DNA from: a virus
DNA length: 64,000 bases
Reading direction: 5' to 3' (one strand)
Virus record (IMG/VR): IMGVR_UViG_3300028569_002586
Coordinates: 1-64,000 of that record
Position numbers and translations under genes: made by a program. Below are positions 24,809-33,984 of this stretch, one piece after another. The notes under the pieces are model-generated. The model did not search any database. It saw nothing but the letters and a program-made list of their open reading frames with translations, and was not told the origin of the DNA. Within the stretch, counting starts at the first letter, position 1. Every line of letters begins with the position of its first letter.

Positions 24809-26434
24809 CTAGCTTAATGTAATAATTGCACCAGATAAAGGTCTGTAAACCACTTCATCTCTGAGCGCATCCAATAGATTAGCCTGAATATTGTAGATAT
24901 CTGTGAAGCACCTGTTGACTACAGCATTTTGAAACACTTCATCCTTGCCAACAAACCCTTCAATATCAGATTGAAAGAAAGTGCTGTTTCTCTCCTCAAT
25001 GGTGAGATAGCGGGTAAACTTAAACACCAGATTGCCTCTGCTATCTCTACTGAACAAGAATTTGCCAATGATTTGGTCTCTCAAACGCATGAGATTCAAT
25101 AAAAGCTTGGATATGGATTTATTGAACACCCAGCTTTGCACATACTCTTCATTGTCCAGTTTAATTTCATCAAACGTATACACATCAAAATCAGGTATGG
25201 TGAGTACATCATACAGATTTGCATTATCAAAGAAAGAAGCAAATGTTCCTGTATTATTGTATGTGGAGTAAAGTATGTTTCTGTCTCCACCACCATTAGA
25301 TATGGAAGTGAACCCACGAATCAATTGTGGGGTATTAAATTTGTACAAATAGAGCAAATATCTTCCCACAGTTTCTAAAGGCAAATTAACAAACTTTTTA
25401 TAAACATTCTTATCACTTACAACATAAAAGATATTATCATCTGATTGTGAGAAAACTATGTCACGAAATGTTTCAGGTTCCACAGATGTACCAGTTAGGG
25501 AAATTACTGTTTTAGTTTTAAATTCACTATCATATTTAAAAATTGTGAGATTTCCATTGAGAATGTACAAGTTGCCAGAACTGTCCACTCTGATTTTAAT
25601 AGGATTTGTGCTCAGAAGATCTCTCTGCAGCCCATAAGTGGCTTGCCAGTTTAAATTTTCATTGTATGTCTTAACACATGCATTTCCTGCGTCCAATACA
25701 TACACTGTGTTTTCATGAGAGCATATGCTGTTGGGGTTTAAAAATTCTAGTTTATCATATATGGTGCCTAGGCCGCCTATGGATTTTTTAAAAAATAGTC
25801 TGTTCTTAAGAACTGTGTCACTGTTCAAATACCCTGTGGCATCATATTGGTAGAGTATATGTGCACTTAGATCAATGACAAGCAAGCTGTTGTTTGGACC
25901 AAAAGACAAATCACTTACTTGCTGAAAGTTTATTGCTGTGTAAAACTCTGTATCATAACTTTCAGAGCTAAGAACCACTGCAAAGCTAGTTTCATTTTTA
26001 TCAGAATTAATGGTGATGATGTCTCTTCCTGTGCTGGCAAACATGGAGTATCGATTCTCTTCAGTATTATTTGCAGCAATGAGTGTATTGATATTATCTA
26101 ATTTATTCAAGGCTACAGTTGCAAAAGGATCAAACTGTGAAGTCGATAAATTCCTGCACCAAGTAGCTGCATTGCTTGAAGATGAAACACCAGCAATGGC
26201 AGTAGAAGACACAGGAATAATATTAGAAGATATTTTGCATGATTTGTACAGATACAAGAAATTATCATACAAATGCTTGAGTTTTAGGTTGACCAATCCT
26301 GCAGTGACTGTGTCATTTGGCGCAATAACAACCTTTTCAAGATTGTATGGCAGGTTGATACCATAACCAATGAATCTGTCATACAGCAGCCCTGAGTTAT
26401 TGAATTCTGTTTGTATGTTCATTAGTTGCTCCAT
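24809..26434 (-). CDS. Large virion structural protein with NHL-like propeller
   Basis: The 541-residue protein's middle (about 160-330) has propeller strands such as FGPNNSLLVIDLSAHILYQYD, NSICSHENTVYVLDAGNACVKTY and DSSGNLYILNG, the NHL/beta-propeller repeat pattern. The C-terminus is helical (LLLNLMRLRDQIIGKFLF, NIQANLLDALRDEVVYRP). It overlaps the 1111-residue gene by 13 bases. Together they look like baseplate-periphery or fibre-connector proteins. No T4 counterpart is recognised. Confidence 0.6.
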   Translation of the reverse strand: MEQLMNIQTEFNNSGLLYDRFIGYGINLPYNLEKVVIAPNDTVTAGLVNLKLKHLYDNFLYLYKSCKISSNIIPVSSTAIAGVSSSSNAATWCRNLSTSQFDPFATVALNKLDNINTLIAANNTEENRYSMFASTGRDIITINSDKNETSFAVVLSSESYDTEFYTAINFQQVSDLSFGPNNSLLVIDLSAHILYQYDATGYLNSDTVLKNRLFFKKSIGGLGTIYDKLEFLNPNSICSHENTVYVLDAGNACVKTYNENLNWQATYGLQRDLLSTNPIKIRVDSSGNLYILNGNLTIFKYDSEFKTKTVISLTGTSVEPETFRDIVFSQSDDNIFYVVSDKNVYKKFVNLPLETVGRYLLYLYKFNTPQLIRGFTSISNGGGDRNILYSTYNNTGTFASFFDNANLYDVLTIPDFDVYTFDEIKLDNEEYVQSWVFNKSISKLLLNLMRLRDQIIGKFLFSRDSRGNLVFKFTRYLTIEERNSTFFQSDIEGFVGKDEVFQNAVVNRCFTDIYNIQANLLDALRDEVVYRPLSGAIITLS

Positions 26435-29400
26435 TTGATGTTGTTGACTTTAATGTAAGCAGGCACTGTCTTGGCCAACAAAGTGTAGATGCGCTTTTCA
26501 ATTTCAAAGCGAAGATCCTTGTTTGTAATGCCACTGTTCTTCAGCACGATGTTCATCAATGTAGATTTATTTCCAGGTATCTGGAATTTAAAGTATCTTT
26601 CTATCTCTTCTAAATAATTTCTGCGTCCACAGGCCATATCAAAGATCAAGTCTTGAATATTTGCACTGTTAGCTTTGGCATGAAAAGCAATATCAAAATA
26701 ATTCAAAGCATCACTGTACAGGTAGAAGTTTTTAATGGATATGTTTCTTGTATTAAAATCATTGTCTTTGATGTATTCAAAAAGTGGTATGGAATTGGAG
26801 TAAGGGCTTGTGCCTACAAAGAAGGGCCTCTCAATAATACCAGAAAATCCATATTTTCTTGGAGCAAATTCTTGATACCCAACAATCTGATTGTCAATGA
26901 GAAAGTATGCATTCCCATAATATGTATCAACTCTGAATACAAAATTATGCCACCCTGGGTCAACTGCTGACAAATTGTAAACCATGTTCAAATAGCTCAC
27001 ATCAAAAGGATTGAAAGCATTGACAAATTTCAATTTGAAGTTTAAATTGGCATCTGGGTACAAATCCCGTACATATTCTCTTAGAAAATCAGTGTTGATT
27101 AATGGCAGGGTAACAGCAGAAAGATTGTAATAATTGAATGTACTGACCAAAGTACCGTAGCTATTGTACTTGTAAAAAGCAACATTCTTGGATGCAACAG
27201 AAGACATGGCATACACAATGGCATGGCTGTCCAGACCATTGTTGTTATCCAATTCATATGTGAAATCTATGTCCAGTCCAACACCACTCAAGTTGGGTAT
27301 GTAACCAGATATCTGAAATACATGGCTGCTGTTAAATTTTGCAAATTGATTATTGCTATAAAGAAGCCAGATGTTACCATCCATGTCAATGTTGAAGCTG
27401 TTGATCTGTGTACTTGAAGCAAACACTTGTGTTACATTCTTATTTGCGACATTTAAAATATTTTCCCATTTATAAACTGCATTTGTACCTATTTTAAAGT
27501 AGATGTCTGTGCCTATTCTTCTTGCTTTGCTTCCTCCTGTGAGATACAAAGTGTCATCATAGACGTTTAATGTGGTTGCATTAGACAATGAGGTCAAATA
27601 CCGCTCATAATTAATTGTGGCTGTCACGTCTTCTACTCTGCCAGTGTCAAGGTACACTTGATACAGCAATCTGCCTGGATGAGTATTAACCAAGAAATAA
27701 GCATTATCCTCATCATGATCATAATCCACTATGCTGGCCAGTGCAGGTGTATTAAATGCATACACTTGAACATTGTTATTGTTGTACTTGGCGAATGTGC
27801 CATCAGTAAATAATACAAAATAGTCATTGAATCCTTCTCTTCTGATGATTGCTGTGGCAGAAGCTGGCATCTCCACAGTGTGCAATGTGTCAAAATTGAG
27901 ATTTGTTATGTTCAAAGCGCTTCCAGCAAACATGAATATGGTGGGGGTGAGATAGTTTACATTGTACACACCAAAACCATCATTGGAATAGTTGCCTAAC
28001 AGTTGATAAGCAAAAGGTCTGGTCCAGTCACTGTTGTATGCATCAAAAATTACTGTGAAATTGTTGCTGTCTTGAATTGCAGATAGATTATTCGTTATGG
28101 CATAGCTGGTTTTATTGAAAGTGTATATGCCATTATTCTCCAGGTCTGCACCATTCACATTTTTATATGTGTCCAGATCTTTTTGAACTAATTTTGCTGT
28201 TAATGACTTGAGGAAATTGTTGCTAAATTCTGGTCCAATGTGTTGATAAGCATAATAGGTGCCTGCTTCAAACATGACACTGGATGGCACATCAAACACT
28301 GCAACATCACCTGCTCTTTGTTGCACTTCACTTAAGAAGCATTCAAACACAGAATTGTATTCAATGGCATTGAATGTTGCAGATGTGAGAGCATTGATAT
28401 AAGAAGTTTTATCTGGGTTGTAGTATCTGTCCACCCATGTGGGTTTGACTGTGGGGTCAATGCTGCCAGAAAGCCATGCACACAAGAAATCACCAGATGT
28501 TTCTTCAGCAGTATCACCAAAATAGCTGGTGGCTTTGTAATCTGCTTTTTTCTTGAACACTTTGTCTGCTTTGAGTGGATGATCACCAGCAATGGCACCT
28601 GCTTCTATGAGTCCAGAATCATTGATGTTCAATCTCTTGAATGGATAAAAATTTTGTGGTATGTGAAAGTAAGTTACCTTGTCTTTTTTGAAAGTGATGT
28701 TGGATGTGTAACTCTCATAGTTTGTAGTGACATTGTCATTACCAAGTGTTTGATTGGAGCCAGTGAACAGAGATTTATAATCTCTCATGTTCACTCTCTC
28801 TTCATCAAAGAAAGGATTGTTTCTGGATTGATAGTTCTCTGGGGTATTGGTATTTTTAAGGGAAAGAAGATTCACATTCAATGTGTTGCCTGAAATGGTG
28901 AAATATTCATTATTGACTAAGAAATTATCTTTGGTATCTGCATAGCTCAAATCAGGATTAACAGGCAGAGAGTTGTTTTTTAAATTCTTTTGGTATGCAA
29001 CCCATGGATCCACTAACAAGGTGCTGTTGGGTGCTTCATTTCTTGCAACACATCTGAAGATGGAATTGTTACCATATGCTTGAGTGCTGCCAGTGAGTGT
29101 ATCCACAAGTGTGATGGCAGCCAGATCTGGATTATAAGTAACATACTTGATGATGTCATTAATATTTTTTTGTAACACAATGAATTCATTGCTTCTGTCA
29201 TAAATGTACAGGAAAATTTGAGGAGAATATATGCCCAACCCATCTGTACCTGCATCTTTGACAAAACTCAAATTGCCTGTGTAATCAATGGTCAAATATC
29301 TCTTGACACCATTATTTTCATGAGCAATTTTGCAGAGCACATCATTGATGAACACAATTTCAACAAAGTATCTGTTGTCAATTTTTTCATAAGTGCCAGA

Positions 29401-29757
29401 AACTGCCACATTGGCCACATTTATACCAATGTCAGGTTCTTGTACCACCCAGAATCTGGAAAGAGGTGTGATGAAATTCAATGCATTGGCTGCAAGATAT
29501 GTGGAGAATCCTTCATCTGGAAGTGGATCTAGTGCTTCCAATGTAACATAATCATTTAATCCTGCTTTTTTACTCAGATACAGATTGGAATAGTTGTTGG
29601 TTGCAGTGTCATTTGCTTCTTTGAAAAGGTTTGCAAATGAGAAGTTTACAGTGTTTTCAGTGTATACAATGTTGCTGTCTATCTTGAGGTTTTTATCAAA
29701 AGAATAGTTAGCAGTTAAAGGTACAAAGCTTCCAGATAATAAGCCGAATACTTGCAT
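26422..29757 (-). CDS. Very large virion structural protein with LamG-like domain
   Basis: This 1111-residue protein has no full-length family I recognise. Near residues 950-985 WHNFVFRVDTYYGNAYFLIDNQIVGY is a LamG/concanavalin-like strand pair, often seen in phage adhesins. Residues about 700-860 look propeller-like (NSFNIDMDGNIWLLYSNNQF). The last 70 residues are helical (GNKSTLMNIVLKNSGITNKD). Its size, location and strand suit a baseplate or fibre component. A late octamer within a 30-bp repeat precedes the ATG. Confidence 0.6.
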   Translation of the reverse strand: MQVFGLLSGSFVPLTANYSFDKNLKIDSNIVYTENTVNFSFANLFKEANDTATNNYSNLYLSKKAGLNDYVTLEALDPLPDEGFSTYLAANALNFITPLSRFWVVQEPDIGINVANVAVSGTYEKIDNRYFVEIVFINDVLCKIAHENNGVKRYLTIDYTGNLSFVKDAGTDGLGIYSPQIFLYIYDRSNEFIVLQKNINDIIKYVTYNPDLAAITLVDTLTGSTQAYGNNSIFRCVARNEAPNSTLLVDPWVAYQKNLKNNSLPVNPDLSYADTKDNFLVNNEYFTISGNTLNVNLLSLKNTNTPENYQSRNNPFFDEERVNMRDYKSLFTGSNQTLGNDNVTTNYESYTSNITFKKDKVTYFHIPQNFYPFKRLNINDSGLIEAGAIAGDHPLKADKVFKKKADYKATSYFGDTAEETSGDFLCAWLSGSIDPTVKPTWVDRYYNPDKTSYINALTSATFNAIEYNSVFECFLSEVQQRAGDVAVFDVPSSVMFEAGTYYAYQHIGPEFSNNFLKSLTAKLVQKDLDTYKNVNGADLENNGIYTFNKTSYAITNNLSAIQDSNNFTVIFDAYNSDWTRPFAYQLLGNYSNDGFGVYNVNYLTPTIFMFAGSALNITNLNFDTLHTVEMPASATAIIRREGFNDYFVLFTDGTFAKYNNNNVQVYAFNTPALASIVDYDHDEDNAYFLVNTHPGRLLYQVYLDTGRVEDVTATINYERYLTSLSNATTLNVYDDTLYLTGGSKARRIGTDIYFKIGTNAVYKWENILNVANKNVTQVFASSTQINSFNIDMDGNIWLLYSNNQFAKFNSSHVFQISGYIPNLSGVGLDIDFTYELDNNNGLDSHAIVYAMSSVASKNVAFYKYNSYGTLVSTFNYYNLSAVTLPLINTDFLREYVRDLYPDANLNFKLKFVNAFNPFDVSYLNMVYNLSAVDPGWHNFVFRVDTYYGNAYFLIDNQIVGYQEFAPRKYGFSGIIERPFFVGTSPYSNSIPLFEYIKDNDFNTRNISIKNFYLYSDALNYFDIAFHAKANSANIQDLIFDMACGRRNYLEEIERYFKFQIPGNKSTLMNIVLKNSGITNKDLRFEIEKRIYTLLAKTVPAYIKVNNIKWSN

Positions 29758-29759
29758 TA

Positions 29760-29789
29760 TAATTATTTAAAGAAAAAACTGCATTTTAA
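29760..29789. repeat. 30-bp exact direct repeat, copy 1 (contains late promoter)
   Basis: Thirty bases here are identical to 30828-30857. The repeat contains the octamer TTTAAATA (minus strand, 29764-29771) plus an upstream TTTTTTC tract and GCAG. It sits directly upstream of the 1111-residue gene and, with copy 2, bounds the segment holding tRNA-Gln and the gene at 30043. Confidence 0.9.
29764..29771 (-). promoter_or_regulatory. Late-type promoter TTTAAATA
   Basis: Octamer 6 bases before the ATG at 29757 on the minus strand. Confidence 0.55.
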
Positions 29790-29877
29790 CAGGATAACTT
29801 ATGATGTAATGAAGAATGTTATATTATCAAGGGTGGGATGCTTTGTATGCATCAAACTCTTGTTTGAGCTCTTGTAT

Positions 29878-29948
29878 GGCCTTGTGGTGTAATGGTAACA
29901 CAGCGGTCTCTGAAACCGTTTTTCTACGTTCAAGTCGTAGCAAGGCAG
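29878..29948 (+). tRNA. tRNA-Gln (anticodon CUG)
   Basis: A full cloverleaf folds: acceptor GGCCTTG/CAAGGCA (six pairs, with G1-A72 unpaired), D stem GTGT/ACAC with loop AATGGTA, anticodon stem GCGGT/ACCGT with loop CTCTGAA (anticodon CTG at 29910?-29912, that is bases 110-112 of the block), variable TTTT, and T arm CTACG-TTCAAGT-CGTAG. The discriminator is G, as tRNA-Gln requires, and a weak 1-72 pair is a known GlnRS identity feature. CCA is not encoded. It is the only tRNA found and lies on the strand opposite the surrounding tail genes. It would read CAG codons. Confidence 0.85.
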
Positions 29949-30042
29949 AGCTTACATCTAACATATTATGGCACACTACCAGATGCTCAAAGCCAAGAAG
30001 ACGTTTAATAAAAATTAAGCTGACCAATCTTTTAGCTCAATG

Positions 30043-30825
30043 CTATGGTGTGATTGAAGGTGCAGGTGTATTGGATGGTGTTTGTGTGGGGGTAGGTGTT
30101 ACAGTGGGTGTGGGCGAGGGTGTGGGTGGTATGAGAGCAGTTAGCAGCTTGAAGTTGGTAATGTATTTGTCTGCACCTGTCTGCATCACAACCATGTTGT
30201 TGTACACATTGTTGCTCAAGCCCACTTTGTTGAGCAGATTCACATCATCTATGTCATAAAAAGAAAGAGGCACAGAGCTCAAATTGATTTGAAATATGTG
30301 AAACACTGAATTGCCATCCACAACAGAAATCATGGTGGTGTAAGTGGTGACTGCACTATTCATGGGATAATAGTCATGAGACACATTGGTGTATATGGGA
30401 TTGCCTGGATCTGACCCCAGGGCGTAACTGGCAATGTTCACTGTCTTGTAATCCACAATGATGTCTTTCTCCACAGTTTGTGTGGTGCCTTCACCAAAAT
30501 CATACACAATCTTGATGGTGGTGTAAATGGAATTGTCTACTGCAGAAGGCACATAAGTTATGGTGTAAGGTCCTTTGAGAATGCCTAAATCTATGGTTGT
30601 AAATGTGTTCTGCACAGGATACCCCCAAGGAAAGAACAAACCACCATAGGCAGTGAATGGGTACACAAATGTGCCAGTGGTGGCATAAAAGAAGCTGCCA
30701 TTGGCAATGTTGGGATATGCAAAACTGGTGCCAAACACAGGATCCAAGAAAAAATAGTGATTCAGGTAATTGGGTACACCTGGTATCTGCTGAGAAGTGG
30801 ACAACACTACATTTAGAGAATTCAC
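30043..30825 (-). CDS. Fibre-like protein ending in a bare Pro-Thr linker
   Basis: The 260-residue protein starts at GTG (30825), 6 bases after a TTTAAATA octamer. Residues 1-215 are beta-rich with no recognised family. Residues about 228-260 are a Pro-Thr linker ([18 protein letters not shown] and on) that stops without any distal domain. In the neighbouring proteins this linker joins domains, so this gene may have lost its distal head. The stop lies 95 bases from the tRNA-Gln gene. Confidence 0.6.
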   Translation of the reverse strand: MNSLNVVLSTSQQIPGVPNYLNHYFFLDPVFGTSFAYPNIANGSFFYATTGTFVYPFTAYGGLFFPWGYPVQNTFTTIDLGILKGPYTITYVPSAVDNSIYTTIKIVYDFGEGTTQTVEKDIIVDYKTVNIASYALGSDPGNPIYTNVSHDYYPMNSAVTTYTTMISVVDGNSVFHIFQINLSSVPLSFYDIDDVNLLNKVGLSNNVYNNMVVMQTGADKYITNFKLLTALIPPTPSPTPTVTPTPTQTPSNTPAPSITP

Positions 30826-30827
30826 TT

Positions 30828-30857
30828 TAATTATTTAAAGAAAAAACTGCATTTTAA
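30828..30857. repeat. 30-bp exact direct repeat, copy 2 (contains late promoter)
   Basis: Identical to 29760-29789, including octamer TTTAAATA at 30832-30839 on the minus strand, here driving the gene at 30043. A partial relative (AATTATTTAAGAAAAAA) lies upstream of the gene at 60640. Confidence 0.9.
30832..30839 (-). promoter_or_regulatory. Late-type promoter TTTAAATA
   Basis: Octamer 6 bases before the GTG at 30825 on the minus strand. Confidence 0.55.
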
Positions 30858-30962
30858 ACTGGGTTAGTTAATATATTAGACAGGTGTAAAATTGTATACA
30901 TTTACAATTGAGCCTGGCGCGTTAGAGGTATCTTCAGTCTTTACTATTTTTTTATTTAAGAG

Positions 30963-32120
30963 TTAAGAAATATATGTTCTAAAATTAGATAAGTAGCGTG
31001 GGCATCCGGAGCCTCCATCATATATAGAATCTGAATAGTTAGTCGTATTAACAGGTGTAATGCAATTATCCTGAGCAACAATAGCAAGTGGGTTTGGAAT
31101 ATTGGTCCTTAAGTTTTGAAAATCAAGAACTAAATAAAAAGACTCTCCAGCAGTGCACGGAATACTCACATTATAACAAGCAAATTCTGTATTTACATTT
31201 GTACAATAACCTTCTGGAATTTGATACCCTGGACGTCCAGGATCAGGTATGGAAGGACAGTTGCATTTTATATTTATAGGGGTATTTAATACTAGTGTGC
31301 CGCCTGCATTAGTCCCTCTGTAAATTAATAGGTTAGTAACTCCGTTTAAATAATGACTAAACCACCTGAAACATATAGTCCTTAAAGTGCCGGTTTGCGA
31401 TGTTTTAAATCTATAATATATGCTACCGAAGTTTGGCCAACCAGTTCCTCCATGATTTTGAGGTACATTGATATCATTATTTCCTATTATTGTACCTGGT
31501 GTTAATACAGTAAGGGTGGATGTAGGTGTCACAGTGGATGTGGGTGTAGGGGTTTTAGTGGGTGAAACAGTAGGCGTTGGTGTTGGTGAAGGAGGCACCA
31601 CATTTACAATATTAATGCTGCCAGCCATGCCGCCATGGTATTGGCAATTGTAGTACAGAGTGGATGGAGCATCATACGGAACAACAAATGTCAATGTGCC
31701 ACTCTGTGTGCCATTGCCTGTTACACCTGTATTGTATGCATTGCCGGTGCCTGTGGATGAAATGGTCTTTATCCAGAAAGGATGGCCTGAAGCATTCACA
31801 TTGAATATATAAGTTTCGCCTTCTGTAAGAGTAAGGGTAGGGTTTGATTGTCCGTTAATTACGTAAGCTCCTGATCCTGCATTACTCACATTAAAAATAT
31901 TTGATGCTGTTGTGGGTGTTATTGTGGGCGTTTGTGTTAATGTAGGGGTTCTTGTCACAGTGGGTGTGACTGTTTTGGTTGGTGTTATGGTGGGGGTGAC
32001 TGTTTTGGTTGGTGTCATGGTGGGGGTGGGTGTGGGTGAAAGATCAGGTGTGGGTGTCACAGTAGGTGTGACTGTAATGGAAGGTGTCACTGTAGGTGAC
32101 ACAGTTATGGAAGGAGTCAC
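30963..32120 (-). CDS. Distal part of an interrupted adhesin: Pro-Thr linkers, cupredoxin-like and C-terminal domain
   Basis: This frame continues, in phase, from the RCC1 gene at 32136 across a single TAA (32136-32138). Its first possible start, GTG 32120, lies inside the Pro-Thr linker with no octamer or Shine-Dalgarno, so it is unlikely to be an independent gene. After the linker come a cupredoxin-like domain (FNVNASGHPFWIKT... LYYNCQYHGGMAGSINIV, residues about 80-175), another PT linker, and a Cys-rich C-terminal domain (CNCPSIPDPGRPGY... CNVSIPC-like). Either the TAA is read through or the distal part is no longer made. Confidence 0.6.
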   Translation of the reverse strand: MTPSITVSPTVTPSITVTPTVTPTPDLSPTPTPTMTPTKTVTPTITPTKTVTPTVTRTPTLTQTPTITPTTASNIFNVSNAGSGAYVINGQSNPTLTLTEGETYIFNVNASGHPFWIKTISSTGTGNAYNTGVTGNGTQSGTLTFVVPYDAPSTLYYNCQYHGGMAGSINIVNVVPPSPTPTPTVSPTKTPTPTSTVTPTSTLTVLTPGTIIGNNDINVPQNHGGTGWPNFGSIYYRFKTSQTGTLRTICFRWFSHYLNGVTNLLIYRGTNAGGTLVLNTPINIKCNCPSIPDPGRPGYQIPEGYCTNVNTEFACYNVSIPCTAGESFYLVLDFQNLRTNIPNPLAIVAQDNCITPVNTTNYSDSIYDGGSGCPRYLSNFRTYIS

Positions 32121-32280
32121 AGTGGGTGTTGCAGTTTAAGTTGGGGTAACAGTGGGCGTGATGGTGGGTGTTGTAGAAGGGGTTGCAGTGGGTGTTTTGG
32201 TTTGAGTAGGTGTGTTTGTTACTGTCTCTATAGGCGTATAAGTTGGTGTGGGTGTGACAGTGGGTGTGGGCACTGGTGAT
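31900..32280 (-). repeat. Pro-Thr linker-coding repeat DNA spanning the TAA
   Basis: Degenerate short tandem repeats of the GTG-ACN-CCN-ACN type code for (P-T-[VIKMQ]-T) linkers such as [12 protein letters not shown]. Similar tracts occur at about 30060-30130, 31500-31600, 32540-32900, 34690-34990 and 35230-35510. On the opposite strand they give long frames rich in Val-Gly, which are artefacts. Confidence 0.85.
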
Positions 32281-33938
32281 GCACCAATGATATCCAATGT
32301 GTAGGGCCAGGTATTGGAATCAAATGTGTATGTTTCTTGTGCATTTAACTGTGCAAGAGAATTGATCTTGTCTTGTGGTCTGTATTGCACAAAGTATTGA
32401 CCATTTTCAGATACACCTACAACTCTGTTCATGTTTGTAAATGTGTTGGCAGATGTGAGCACATAATTGTGACTGGAATTGTTCTTGGATATTTGATACC
32501 TGCCAACAATGGCAAGATGTTGATCATATGGTATGCCTGGTGTTAACGAAGGAGTGGGTGTCACAGTGGGTGTCACAGTGGGTGTGATGGTGGGTGTTGC
32601 AGAAGGGGTTGCAGTGGGTGAAGGTGCAGGTGGACCAACAGAGGGCGTGACTGTTTTGGTGGGTGTTACAGTGGGTGTAGTTGTTGGAGTAGGAGTGGGC
32701 GTTGCTGTTTTCGTAGGTGTAACAGTTGGTGTGACAGTTGCAGTAGGTGTGGGCGAGGGAGTCACTGTAGGTGACACAGTTATGGATGGTGTAACAGTAG
32801 GCGATAGGGTGATAGTCGGTGTCACAGTGGGGGTGACTGTTTTGGTTGGTGTCATGGTGGGGGTGGGTGTGGGAGAAGGAGATGGGGCAGGGGGTTCAAC
32901 AGATAATGCCATAGTATAATCAATACCACCAACCACTTGTGACCAAACACCTGTGAGTAGTGTGAATACATTTCTATTGCTGTTGTTACCTAATCCCAAT
33001 TGCCCATCGCTATTGTCTCCAGTGCCAAACCATTTAGTAGTACCTGCACTCAGTGCCATGGTTTGGTGACCACCACAAACCACTTGTGACCAAACACCTG
33101 TGAGTGGTGTGAATGTATTTCTAGGGCTATAATAATCGCCAAGACCCAATTGACCATCAGTATTACGCCCTGTGCCAAACCACTTGTTAGTATCAGCACT
33201 CAATGCCATAGTGTGTAATTGACCACATGCCATCTGTGACCAAACACCTGTGAGTGGTGTGAATACATTTCTATTGCTGTTGTCACCTAATCCTAATTGA
33301 CCATAGAAATTGTATCCTGTGGCAAACCACTTGGTAGTACCAGCACTCATGGCCATGGTGTGATTGTTACCACAAACCACCTGTGACCAGTTGCCAGTCA
33401 ATGGTGTGAGGGTGTTTCTGTCAGTACCAAAGCTACTGTTGCCCAATCCCAATTGACCATAGAAATTGTATCCTGTGGCAAACCACTTGGTAGTACCAGC
33501 ACTCATGGCCATGGTGTGATTGTTACCACAAACCACCTGTGACCAATTGCCAGTCAACTGTATGAATGTGTTTGTGCCAATTATATTACCTAATCCCAAT
33601 TCACCTCGGCTATTGTCTCCAGTGGCAAACAATTTAGTAGTACCTGCTGATAGTGCCATTGTATACCATGTACCAGTTATTATTTGACCCCAGTTACCAG
33701 TAAGTGGTTGGAATGTGTTTACATCACTGTTGGTACCAAGACCCAATTGACCATCAGTATTACGCCCTGTGCCAAACCACTTGCCAGTGTCTGCTGATAG
33801 TGCCATGGTATGAAGACTATTATTACAAACCACCTGTGACCAAACACCTGTGAGTGGTGTGAATACATTTCTATTGCTGTTGTTACCTAATCCCAATTGC
33901 CCAAAGAAATTCCGCCCTGTACCATATAATAAACTCAT
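32136..33938 (-). CDS. RCC1-type seven-bladed propeller adhesin with Pro-Thr linkers
   Basis: Residues 1 to about 350 are seven near-identical RCC1 repeats of about 50 residues, each with a [GQE]LGLG core (GQLGLG six times, GELGLG once), a [13 protein letters not shown] strand and [12 protein letters not shown]; seven is a full propeller. A Pro-Thr linker (about 353-465) leads to a small domain ([14 protein letters not shown]... [11 protein letters not shown]) similar to one in the gene at 33985, then a second PT linker ending at TAA. RCC1 propellers usually bind proteins, so a host-receptor role is inferred. The AGGAG before the ATG gives a normal ribosome site. Unusual for a phage. Confidence 0.82.
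   Translation of the reverse strand: MSLLYGTGRNFFGQLGLGNNSNRNVFTPLTGVWSQVVCNNSLHTMALSADTGKWFGTGRNTDGQLGLGTNSDVNTFQPLTGNWGQIITGTWYTMALSAGTTKLFATGDNSRGELGLGNIIGTNTFIQLTGNWSQVVCGNNHTMAMSAGTTKWFATGYNFYGQLGLGNSSFGTDRNTLTPLTGNWSQVVCGNNHTMAMSAGTTKWFATGYNFYGQLGLGDNSNRNVFTPLTGVWSQMACGQLHTMALSADTNKWFGTGRNTDGQLGLGDYYSPRNTFTPLTGVWSQVVCGGHQTMALSAGTTKWFGTGDNSDGQLGLGNNSNRNVFTLLTGVWSQVVGGIDYTMALSVEPPAPSPSPTPTPTMTPTKTVTPTVTPTITLSPTVTPSITVSPTVTPSPTPTATVTPTVTPTKTATPTPTPTTTPTVTPTKTVTPSVGPPAPSPTATPSATPTITPTVTPTVTPTPSLTPGIPYDQHLAIVGRYQISKNNSSHNYVLTSANTFTNMNRVVGVSENGQYFVQYRPQDKINSLAQLNAQETYTFDSNTWPYTLDIIGASPVPTPTVTPTPTYTPIETVTNTPTQTKTPTATPSTTPTITPTVTPT
32915..33935 (-). repeat. Tandem RCC1 repeat DNA
   Basis: About 150-base units, nearly identical at the DNA level (for example around 33061, 33221, 33361, 33511 and 33841), code for the propeller blades. 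Low divergence between units points to recent duplication or gene conversion. Confidence 0.8.
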
Positions 33939-33984
33939 ACCCTTATGTCTCCTGTGATAAAATGATGGTCATACATATAATTTA

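Noticed and set aside
29827-30027. Minus-strand 66-codon frame
   Set aside because: It is antisense to the tRNA-Gln and has no promoter or family match.
30890-30909. Hairpin AATTGTA...TACAATT as a terminator
   Set aside because: Seven AT-rich pairs with no T tract in either direction; it also overlaps the possible read-through extension.
31468-32919. Plus-strand frames rich in Val and Gly
   Set aside because: They are the reverse reading of Pro-Thr linker repeats on the minus strand and carry no start signals.
32915-33935. CRISPR-like array
   Set aside because: The repeats are long, coding, in frame and without unique spacers; they are RCC1 blades.
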